A DNA stretch of 64,000 bases from assembly GCF_029227915.1 (NCBI RefSeq), contig NC_079878.1, positions 14,260,001-14,324,000 on the forward strand, written 5' to 3'. Source of the stretch: Hydractinia symbiolongicarpus. Taxonomy: Eukaryota; Cnidaria; Hydrozoa; Anthoathecata; Hydractiniidae. Below, one piece after another: positions 54,518 through 64,000 of the stretch. The notes beneath the pieces are model-generated. The model had not been told where the DNA came from. It saw only the letters and a list, made by a program, of their open reading frames with translations, and made no database searches. Position numbers and translations under genes: made by a program. Numbering within the stretch: the stretch's first letter is position 1; every line of letters starts with the position of its first letter.

Positions 54518-57500
54518 ATGGCGAAATTTGTTGATATCAAATGTCCGTCCACTTTTGATACCCACGGGGACCCAACCAGCCTTGGCACTTGCTGGAAGAA
54601 ATGGCGACAAGGTTTTGATTCATATATAATAGCTGCTGGCATTACAGACAATAACCAGATGAAGGCACTACTTCTTCACTGTGGGGGAGAAGATCTCAGG
54701 GAGATCCTTGACACCCTTCCTGAAACAGACTTACCTGAGGAAACAAATGTATACAAAATTGCATGCACGAAATTGGACACTTATTTTCTCCCTCGAAAGA
54801 ATAAACGTTATGAACGTCATGTTTTCGTACATATGTCCAAAAAGACACAAATGAATCAATTGCGCAATATGTTATACGTTTGCGATCCCTTGCAAAAACG
54901 TGTGAATTTCATGACACAGACGATGAAATTGAAAAATGCAATTCCCGTAAACTACGAAAACGACTCTTGAAAGAACACGACCTTACACTTTCGAAGTTGT
55001 GTGAAATTGCTGCAATCATTGAAGCTGCAGATCAAGCAGAGCAGTATAAAAACACACAACCTACTGACACTATTGTTAACGATGAATCTGACAACAATGG
55101 GGTCAACAGATTTTCAAATTGCACTCATCATATTCGCTTTCCAAAAAGTTCTATTTCAAGACAAACAGAGAAGAATCAAACATGTTACAGGTGTGGTAGC
55201 AAGCATCACCTTGCTAATACTTGTGAGGTAATAAAAGGAAAATAGAAAATAATGTTTGCAAATCGAGCCAGCGACAAGATAAAGTCAGATATGTAATCGC
55301 TGACAGCTCTTCTTCTGATGACGACTTTGTTTTTACACTTACCAATACTACACAATACATACCCAATCCAATTCAATGGTCATGTCATTAATGTCCTCAT
55401 TGACAGTGGCAGCAATATCAATTTGATCAGTGCAGATATCTTAAAAAATCCCAAACAGCCACTTCAAGTGAGGCCTCACAACAGAAACGTCTATCCCTAC
55501 AAATCTAAGGTACCAATTGCTATTATCGGCTATGTGTGGGCAACTGTTGAGTCCAATAACCACAACACTTCTGCAAAATTTGTTGTCGTACCAAGCTCTG
55601 ACATCAATATTTTAGGTTATGATACTGCTTGTGCTTTGGATCTACTACGAGTTGGCCCAAATACTATGTGGTCAACCAAATTGAAATAACCAATCCCAGA
55701 TTACATCAAATGCTGAGTGAATACACTGATCGCTTTGAAGGTTTGGGAAAGCTGAAAGATGTGGAACTACACATCCAGACTGATCCTACTGTATCACCCC
55801 TTGTTCAAAAAGCCCGTCGATTACCAATACTGATGCAGAAGCAGGTTGACAATGAGCTTGATAAATTACTTGATTATCATGTGGTTGAACCTGTTGAATC
55901 ACCACCGACATGGGTGAACCCTCTTGTCATTGTCCCTAAGAAAGATTCCTCATCTACCAGCATGCGCATGTGTGTTGATATGCGTGCTGCAAATGCTGCT
56001 ATTATTAGAGAACCATATCAAATACCTACTTTGGAGGAGTTGCTACATGAGCTAAATGGTTGTACCGTGTTTACGAAGTTGGATCTCAACAAAGGTTACC
56101 ACCAAATCGCTCTAGATACAGAAAGTCGAGATTTAACTGCTTTCGCTACTCACCGTGGTATTTTCAGATATACAAGGCTCATTTTTGGTATGTCTTCTGC
56201 AGCTGAGCTCTATCAAAGAGAAATAGAGCATGCCCTCATTGGAATTCCTGGAGTGCGCAACATATCTGATAATATTATAATTGGAGGACACAATACTGAA
56301 GAACTGCTTGACCGCATGAATAAAGTATTTCAACGCCTACGTGAGAAACACCTTACAATTAACCGTGGAAAATGAATTTTTAAAAAGTGAACTCATCTAC
56401 ATGGGTCATAAATTGTCCGCCGAAGGTGTTGCACCTGATAAAAAAAAGATTCAAACAATAGTAGACTTAAAACCACCATCAAATGTCAAAGAAATGCGCT
56501 CATTCTTAGGCATGGTAACTTACTGTTCAAAATTCCTGCCTAACTTTGCAACTGTCACTTATCCATTACGTCAACTACTGCGAAAAGATTGCACATGGAA
56601 TTGGTCCATTGAGCATCAGACTGCATTTGACAATTTAAAGTCACTGCTCTTGTCCAGTGATACATTGGCATATTTCAACCCAAATGCATACACAGAAGTA
56701 GTTACTGATGCTTCTCCAGTTGGTCTTGGAGCTGTCATTACACAAGGTCAACCTGTTGGAACTCTAAGACCACAAAGTTACGCTAGCCGATCATTATCTT
56801 CTGTTGTCACATGATACAGCTGAATTGAACGACAAAGCCTTGCTATTTTATTTGCCATAGAATGCTTTTGCATGTACTTATATGGTGTAAAATTCACAGT
56901 GAAGATCGACCATAAGCCATTGGTTACCATGTTCTCCTCAATCAACGAACACCTTCCACCACAAATTAAATGCTGGGTCATGAAATTGATACCCTACAAT
57001 TATAATGTAAAATACCAGCCAGGTCAACACAATAGTCCTGATTTCTTATCACGTTCAAATCCATCACCCACCACCTGTAAATGCCATCGTCTAGCTGAAG
57101 AGTATGTAGGTTATGTACACAATTCACAATCTCCTACTGCAGTTACACCGTACCGCATTGCTCTTGAACAAAACAAAGACCCCAAAATTCATGCTGTTAA
57201 ACTGCAAGTCAAATCAGAGCAGTTCATCAAATTCTACAAGTAGCACATAAAGGACACCAAGGAATAGTGCGCACGAAACAACGTCTTTGCAGTAAAGTCT
57301 GGTGGCCAAGTATGAATGTAACTGTTGAAGAATTTGTCAGCTCCTGCCATGGTTGTTAAGTCACGGCTGACCCCGAAGAAAAACACCAGTCATATTGACA
57401 GAAATTCCCGATGCTGCATGGCTTCTCATTGGATGTGACTTGTGTGGTCCTTTTCCAACAGGTGAGAATTTATTGGTATGTGTTGACTACTACAGTAGAT

Positions 57501-58437
57501 ATCCCAAAGTTGAGATAATTTACAAAACTAATGCAACCAACAAACACAGAAGCTCCGTAAAATATTCTGTCGTTATGGTGCTCCTGAAACCATAATCACC
57601 GATAATGGTCCACAATTTCGAAAAAAACAAGTATTTAAATCTCTTATGAAAGAATTTGGAGTTAAGCACCGCAAAGTAACTCCATACCGTCCCAAAGCAA
57701 ATGGTGAGGTTGAACAGTTTAACCGCACCATGAAGAAAACTATTCAAGCTGCCATTGCTGAAGGCAAAAACTGGCGCACTGTGCTTAAAAATTTTCTGTT
57801 AGCATATCGAACAACACCGCATGCTACTACTGGTATCGAACCTGCTGAATTGATGTTTGGACGCATGATCAAGGATAAACTTTCCAATTATAACAATGGG
57901 ACTCAAAAGAATTCTGTTAAAGTTAGAGATCGTCAACGAAAACAGAAAATTGCAACATATGAAAATCAACGAAATCATGCCAAAGCTCACCAACTTAAAC
58001 ATGGTAATACTGTACTTGTTGCTGATCAAACTCAACATCGCAATAAATTCACCCCACATTGGAAATCAACACCGCACTCTGTTTCTGCAGTCAAAGGTAA
58101 CGCAGTCTTCCTGCAATGTGGCAACAAACCTACAATATTTCGTAATTCTGCACATGTAAAACCTTACCGCATTAGATCTCACTCTCATCAGAAGGAAAGA
58201 GGTGTGTTTACCATGAGCACTGAGTCCAGTACTGATGATGACTTTATTTTACCAGCAGCAATATGTCATAACAGAGAACAACAGTCAGGCACTGATACAA
58301 CAACAAACAAGGAATCGGATGATCAAACCATACCATACCAAGAATCGGATTCTGAGGAAGATCTATTTATTCCTGAACCAATGAACAAACGTATAAGAAA
58401 ATCTCCTGCACATCTCACTGATTATGTGATGAACTAA
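54518..58437 (+). pseudogene. Degraded Gag-Pol of the second Ty3-type element
   Basis: The pieces lie in standard order in shifting frames: gag (54518-54970 and 54880-55245, ending in one CCHC knuckle CYRCGSKHHLANTC), protease (LIDSGSNINLIS near 55400), reverse transcriptase (55690-56375), RNase H (VTDASPVGLGAVIT, 56700; IDHKPL, 56910), and integrase (GCDLCGPFP near 57436; TDNGPQF near 57600; GEVEQFNRT near 57702) to 58437. At least four frameshifts and in-frame stops (for example 56812, 57241 and 57358) are visible. The RT catalytic box is ISDNI, so the second catalytic Asp is Asn. The element is related to, but clearly different from, the one at 10498-15380. Confidence 0.88.
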
Positions 58438-58536
58438 ACATTTACAAACTATATTTATCTAAAACATTCTGTTCAACAAGTTAGAACTTGCCTATATGCT
58501 TTCATTTACTTAGTTTATTTAGTGGTAGGGGAGAGA

Positions 58537-58707
58537 TGTGATGTCTGTTTGTTCCGCTCCGCAATCATATCTCCGTCCATATCCACTCTGCTCTGACTAT
58601 TTTGTAAGGCTAAGAGTTATAGCTGGAAATATTCAATATGGCGGATACCATATTATAAAACTGTGTTGTTTACTGATTAATACCGTACGTTCTTTACAGA
58701 CATTACA
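58537..58707 (+). repeat. 3' LTR, full length
   Basis: A 171-bp LTR ending CTTTACAGACATTACA, followed by the target duplication GTATG. Confidence 0.88.
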
Positions 58708-58808
58708 GTATGTCTCAAGGGACATATATATGTTTTTTGCATTTTTGCAGTCAGTTGGAAATTAGTCTTCATACTAGTAAGACATGACAAAAATTGTTTC
58801 TGTCATAT

Positions 58809-58890
58809 TTGTTCATTCTTGGTGTTGACCAAGTATTTGTTCATTCTTGGTGTTGACCAAGTATTTGTCATTCTTGGTGTTTACCAAACA
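58809..58890. repeat. Short tandem repeat, three units of 27-28 bp
   Basis: The unit TTCATTCTTGGTGTTGACCA with TTGT and AGTA joins occurs twice intact. A third copy reads TGTCATTCTTGGTGTTTACC. It lies within copy 2 of the palindrome-array family. Confidence 0.85.
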
Positions 58891-59735
58891 CATTTGTTCT
58901 TGTTGCTGCACTGCATAAGTTAGGCATAAACTTTACCAGTAAGTTTATATTTATTATTAGATATTATATAATTTATATAGTGCCATCCTGTTGCATTTTC
59001 TGGTCACACTTAGACTATAGTTTGTTTTGGTCAGCCATTTTGCCACACCCCTTTTTGGGCTGATCAAATTTTAGTTGTGGTTAGTGTAACCAGCCCCTTT
59101 TTGTTTTCTCTGTGTGCGTGTTTCCACCCTGTTGCTTTCGTTTGTTTTTCTATGCTTATTATTTCTTTATATTAGTTATTGTATAATTATTTTAGCTGTT
59201 GAAAACAAGTACGAGTTATGTTAAATTGTGTCTCTTACTTTGGCAGCAACAATCAACACGCGTATAAAGAGTCGAATCAAAATGGAAATATCATGGATGT
59301 CTCCAATGCAACTAAAGACAACTGCATCACAACTGTTATGGGAGCACACAGCGCAACACAACCAGACAAATTGCTTGTGCCTCAAGGTTTCCCTGGTATT
59401 TCTTTTGGCTTATGTTATGTCTGGGTTTTAGTCCAGAGGTAAAAACAACGAGTCTGTAGGTAAGACTCTAATTTAATTAGTAAGTGTGTTGGTCCTCCTT
59501 CTTCAGCCCTTTAGGCAAGTAATGTGTTGATACAAGTTATTGTAGGAACATTGTAGAATAAAAACACTAGTAATTAGCATGTGCCTGACGCTCAGGACAT
59601 GTTGATGCACCTGACGCTCAGGGCATCTCTAGTGTAGTCATTATGTGAATAGGAAACTGCGCCTGACGTTCAGGGCATGTTGAAGCCCCTGATGCTCAGG
59701 GCATCTCTCATACACCTGACGCTCAGGGTATTAAA

Positions 59736-60181
59736 TGTATATATTTTTCTGTTTTTTTTTCAACTTGCTGACTCGGGTTTTTATTACCAAAAGTGAGTCG
59801 GTCGGAGGATGCGAACATAACATATTTTTGATGGTAGCCTTATTTGATCCTTCACAGTTTGAAGCACACACACTGCTTGCCCATAGAGTCAGCGGACAAC
59901 AAGAAGGTTTTGCTTTAATTTTAAGGTTTAATTGCTTTCACACCAGACACAACATACATTGCCATAACTCCATGTATCATTCACCACACTATTATCACAT
60001 TTATACGAGGGTGTCGACTTCCTGGAAACGTCGCAAAAGCCATGGTGGTTGTTGGACGACTACCAGCTTTTTAAAAAAACTGAAAATTTTGCCCGGTAAA
60101 ACCCGAATCAATTACCATACCATGTATAATTTATTCTTGTAAAGTTGAATAGTAGAAAAGAACTGTTTTTATATCATTTAT
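59736..60181. other. Unassigned, weakly open sequence
   Basis: A 135-codon plus-strand frame (59735-60142) has no recognisable domain, has a hydrophobic start formed by a T-rich run, and lacks supporting splice context. I do not call it a gene. Confidence 0.3.
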
Positions 60182-60913
60182 TTGATTACCAGTTGTAATA
60201 AAATTCACTTTCCTTCTTCTCGACAAAATTTAAATAAGAACAATGAGCTTGTGCGCATTGTGTTTCGGGTGGTTTTGGACAGGCCCAGGCTTTTCCGGGG
60301 GGCTACAGATGAGAACCTTGGAAAAATATATAAGGCGTTTTTGGCGAGTCAGCATCCTCTTACATTTAGTTTGCCATTTCATGTAATCTACATAGCCACA
60401 CGCTTTGCAGAATCCACATTAAACTCCAGCCATTCAGATCATCATTGTCTAACAAATGATCTTGCATGTTTTCTACAAAAACATGATGAGCACGCTAGCA
60501 AATTTAAAGGCTTGTGTGTCCATATAAAATTTGAGGCTCTCCAAATCAAGGAAGCCGACAGTGAATTGAGCGAAGATGGAAACAGTGGTTGGAAAGCAAA
60601 AGTGCTGTCTGACAGGGCATCACGAATCCCACTACTGAACAATCAATAAAAAGGGAGCACTACTCACCATGGGAGGACAAAATCTGAGAAGTCAACTTTG
60701 GCAACTGCAGACCAATCGAGCATTCAACACAAACACACATTGACACAAAACTTTACGAAAAAAAAAGTGCAACCACTGGATAACAAGACTGATGACAAAA
60801 TCCACAACTGTGAGTTTGACGAGACAAATGCTGATGAGGCTATTAAACTTGTGATCACCCTCCACACCACATCAGAAAATCTTCAAATTTTGGAAGTGTC
60901 TTCCCACTCATGA
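60182..60913 (+). other. Two unassigned open stretches, possibly one broken ORF
   Basis: Frames 60182-60649 (155 codons) and 60698-60913 (71 codons) lie close together on the plus strand. The first has a balanced composition with FSLPFHVIYIATRF, ACFLQKHDEHASKFKGL and DSELSEDGNSGWKAKVL. The second is polar (VQPLDNKTDDKIHNCE). I recognise neither. Composition looks like true protein, not chance, and the neighbouring repeats suggest a decayed transposon ORF or a host pseudogene. Confidence 0.3.
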
Positions 60914-61110
60914 AAGGCACGATTAGTTGTTGGTCAATTCGACAGTTCGGTTTTGTATCCTGACGTTTTAACCACTAACTCACAACCAGTGGATGCCACG
61001 GTATATAGGCTGCACAATCTAAATCTGCTATCATTGAAAACATCTACAACCACTTCAGCGCTGCTTTTAAAGCAGCCCTTAAAATTAGATTTTTTACAGT
61101 GGCAATAAAA

Positions 61111-61800
61111 CTGCCGACGTCAGATACATTTCAACTGATTTGCGTCGGCATTGCGTCAGCAATATTTTTTGTAGTGAAATTTTTCAGCTGGCAATAAATT
61201 TCGTTATTCACCTTTTATTAGGGCTAGACCCCTCATAAGTTCTGGATGGTGAACTTCGTCAGTTTAATACAATAGTTCACTGCCAACTGGCTCTTTATGT
61301 TTCGAGATGAACTCATTTGGTTAGGGCATTATTATGTTGTATATCGCAGAAGTCGCCTGTGACATGCTTCGAATATGCTTGTCACCGGCACAGTTTAACA
61401 TGAAGCAAAACTGTACAGGAGACTCAATTGTTAGAGTCTTCACAGAACATCTGTCCTTACAAAACCGAGAGCAGGGCTGACTTATGCTATGTTATGTGGG
61501 AGAAAGAACTTCTGGACTTCTTTTTAATATGATATACAATTTTTTCGATTATTATCACAAATCGAATGACACCACAGTATCTCTGTAGCCTAAATGATTT
61601 TAGTTAGTTGTAATGGCCTAACTTACTAAAAATCGAATGTAATTATTTTGTAGTCGCAATAAGTAGGAGTAGCTCAAACAAAACCAAAATGTTATTTAAA
61701 AATTTCACAACAAAATTACGTCGCCGATGCAACTATGGTATGTATCTTCGTATTTTACGTCGGCAATTATGTCAGCAGTGCCGAATGCCGACGTTAATTT
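61111..61800 (+). mobile_element. 0.7-kb non-autonomous element with inverted subterminal repeats (copy A)
   Basis: The left end has GCCGACGTCAGATACATTTC then TTTGCGTCGGCATTGCGTC. The right end has GTCGCCGATGC, TACGTCGGCAATTATGTCAG and GCCGACGTTAA. GCCGACGT blocks at the two ends are inverted. The middle shares GCGACTTCTGCGATAT (inverted) and the TGTACAGGAGACTCAA block with 29675-30398. It has no coding capacity. Confidence 0.65.
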
Positions 61801-64000
61801 TAAAGGCTGTTAAAGGCATTGAGAAGCACAGAAACCCACAAGCCAAGCTCCTGATAAGCCTTCTTTTTAATACCAGGCCTTTTCATGATTGGCTGTGGTG
61901 GTGAAAAATCAAAACTTTTGGATATAGTTCAGGATGGCAAGTTGTTTACTTGCTGTTTTGATCTTAGTTTTTAACAAATGTTGGTAATATAATTTCGACT
62001 GCCATATTGGAAGAATTAAGGATAAAAGTATATAGACAGAATTAGTAGTAGTGTGACAAAAATTATGAATATTTATTGATATTAATGTAGCGGTATGGTA
62101 AATTACACCTCTTCTGTATAAATCACTTTCTTTCAACTTTCCTTTAAAAAAACATGAAAGTATGTACTTGTTAACAAAAGTTTGTTCAACAATATGTTAT
62201 AACAAAAAAAATTGAAATGTTATAACATATTATAAATGTAGTTAAAATTCTTAAAAAGTTGGTGTGGCCAACTGTAAAGGGCTTAGTCTCAAAAGTATAC
62301 AAGTTCTCAGAAAAAGAATATGTCCACATGTTAACCATAGTCTAAATTTAAATCATGTCTCATTTTTTTCTCAACTTAAATTGTTTTAAAAATATGACGT
62401 AGATTTCATTTTTTTCTTTTTTAATTACATTTGCATTAAAATTTTCTGACCAAAAATTAAAACAAGACACATAGAGATCAACCAATGGTGAAACCAGTAA
62501 ACGAAGATTTCATGATGTCATCTAATTTATTTTTGAGACAGATCTCTTTTAAGTAGAGTAGGTAACCGACAATTATATAAAAAAATATTCACAGATTTTG
62601 TTTTTTTCTTTTGACCTGTGAAGAAATTAAAAAGAAAATAATGTTAATGATTATTTAGTTATTAAAAAAATAACTTGTAGAACTTTTATTTAACTCTTAA
62701 CACATTTTTATAAATATGAAAAGTAAAACAAATAATTCTCAAAGCATCTTTTTTTGATATGATATTTTTACTTATATCAGGGAGTTAAAGTGGAAAATTG
62801 GATACAAATGTTCAAAAACAGGACATGTAATAATTGAGAAAAACGTCAAAAGCAATACAAACATTGCAAAAAAAGTGAGGGAAACCAAAAAGCATTTTTT
62901 TTCTTTTCAGAATTAGCTCAGATCTCTTGTTATCGCAATAAATTATTTTGATCAGACCAAATATCCAATACTTTTTCATCCAGCACATTTTGTTTCAATT
63001 CAAATTTTACTTGTTTATTTTTCTTTTTTTTTTGTCATAGTTTTAAATGGATTCTAAATGAATTTTTTAGTAAACGTGAGTCATAACTCATTTCGTGCAG
63101 AAAAGATGTGATCACCAGAGAAAAGACGAAGTAGAGTGTTTTGTAACACTGAATTTTTCAATTTTTAGGAAACATTTTAGGATAAAAACTTGTTCATTGG
63201 AGAGAGCAGTTTGAAAGGTAAAATGTTCCTAAAAAGGAATAATTAACCTACCTATGTTTACCTATGTTTACCTAGTTTATTTAAACTTCATTATAACTTA
63301 GATTATAATTATTTTTTTAAAAAAAATTACCCAGTTTTTTATTCTAGGAAGATGTTATAGGTCAGATGATGTACTGCCCAGCTATGTATCGTTATTATTG
63401 TCACACTCCCCCACCATTATGCTTTTATTTTTCTATTTAGTATACAATAAAAATAAACATATTTTTGAGTAACCCCAGTGTACTCAGTAATCACAAATTG
63501 GTAATTGTTTCGGTGAGTCTGTTCAGATTTAAATTAGATTCATCTATATATAATTAAAACTTTCTAACTTTCTTAGACCGTCAGGTTAAGTTATTGTGGT
63601 AAATCGATTGATTATTAAGCATATGTTAGGGAGTGCTGCCTAGCTTAACTGGCAAAATATGTTATTGCATTGCAACAACATGTGTGTTTAAATTCCAAAA
63701 CTCAAGCATAATACAAATATTTTTTATAATAATCCAATCAGTTTTGTCTAACAAGAGCACCCTGCAAAAAATAATTTTTACATAAAGTTTTTTAAGCTTT
63801 GCTTTTCAGTTACAAATAATTGACAATACCCAGAGTTATACCTGACATAGGATAAAAATCTGGCAATAATACAGACATAATATTAATAGCTAGTTATTCA
63901 CAGTACGTTTTTTAAAATTAAAAAAAAATTATCTGTAGCTGCAAATGTAACTTTCTTAAAGGCCATAAAATAAAGGCTTAAGAGTACTTATGAGTAAGCC
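61801..64000. other. Non-coding AT-rich DNA to the window end
   Basis: No exon with a convincing splice context, no RNA gene and no named repeat are seen. A short CCTATGTTTA tandem lies near 63251. It may be an intron or flank of a gene beyond base 64000. Confidence 0.4.

Larger units (their letters stand above)
54374..58707 (+). mobile_element. Old, broken Ty3-type LTR retrotransposon
   Basis: The element is flanked by the 5-bp duplication GTATG (54369-54373 and 58708-58712). The right LTR (58537-58707) is 171 bp and runs TGTGATGTC...ACATTACA. The left LTR is only 33 bp (54374-54406); it keeps both termini but has lost about 138 bp from the middle. The primer site CTGGCGCTGCGAG follows it. 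A polypurine tract GTGGTAGGGGAGAGA precedes the right LTR. The internal ORF is broken many times. Confidence 0.9.
53951..59735. repeat. Palindrome-array repeat family, copy 2, split by a Ty3-type element
   Basis: The left part (53951-54373) and right part (58708-59735) match copy 1 (36601-37735) in order. The right part ends in one higher-order unit of the CCTGACGCTCAGG array (59569-59735, about seven motifs). The insert 54374-58707 is a Ty3-type element with its own target duplication. Copy 2 without the insert is about 1.45 kb and includes sequence that copy 1 has lost. Confidence 0.75.

Overview
The window is nuclear DNA of an early-branching animal. It is AT-rich, has short introns with standard GT-AG borders (plus one candidate GC-AG border), eukaryotic tRNA genes, an intronless Frizzled receptor, and a dense load of Ty3-type, Penelope-type, DIRS-type, LINE, Helitron, SINE and MITE repeats. 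The gene content and repeat style fit a cnidarian, probably a hydrozoan. That placement is an inference; no marker in the window fixes the species.

Layout. Bases 1-9340 form the gene-rich left arm: the last seven exons of protein phosphatase 5 (+), an intronless L-seryl-tRNA(Sec) kinase (+), a CIBAR1/FAM92-type BAR protein with two candidate first exons (+), and three tRNA genes: Asp-GTC, Ile-AAT and an intron-bearing Ile-TAT on the minus strand. Bases 9995-16260 are a minisatellite followed by a decayed Penelope-like element. That element was split by a young, apparently intact Ty3-type LTR retrotransposon (identical 167-bp LTRs, 5-bp target duplication, one 1378-codon gag-pol frame). Bases 18138-35259 hold two long minus-strand genes that I could assemble exon by exon: a ZCWPW1-type CW+PWWP histone reader (12 exons, 889 codons) and WDR76 (15 exons, about 543 residues, or 555 if a 36-nt microexon is used). 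Their introns carry Helitrons, a hAT-like MITE, a 0.7-kb inverted-repeat element and a truncated LINE.

Bases 35800-44200 are almost entirely repeats: a Helitron with a GTCT tract, a repeat family carrying a palindromic CCTGACGCTCAGG array, a foldback-like pair of inverted tandem arrays, DIRS-type fragments, a tRNA-derived SINE, the start of a secreted (possibly CAP-family) gene, a near-perfect 39-bp palindrome, and small GGGGACGAGGTTG MITEs. Bases 44200-49850 are non-coding. The Frizzled gene (49851-51524, minus) is intronless. Bases 53951-59735 are a second copy of the palindrome-array family, split by an old, broken Ty3-type element with a decayed RT catalytic site and a 5-bp target duplication. 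The rest (59740-64000) holds two unassigned open stretches, an inverted copy of the 0.7-kb element seen in a WDR76 intron, and non-coding AT-rich DNA.

The host genes do not form a pathway. The strongest biological item is the ZCWPW1-type gene, whose vertebrate relative reads the PRDM9 double histone mark in meiosis. The strongest structural items are the nested retroelements, the foldback-like arrays, and the palindromic higher-order repeat family.
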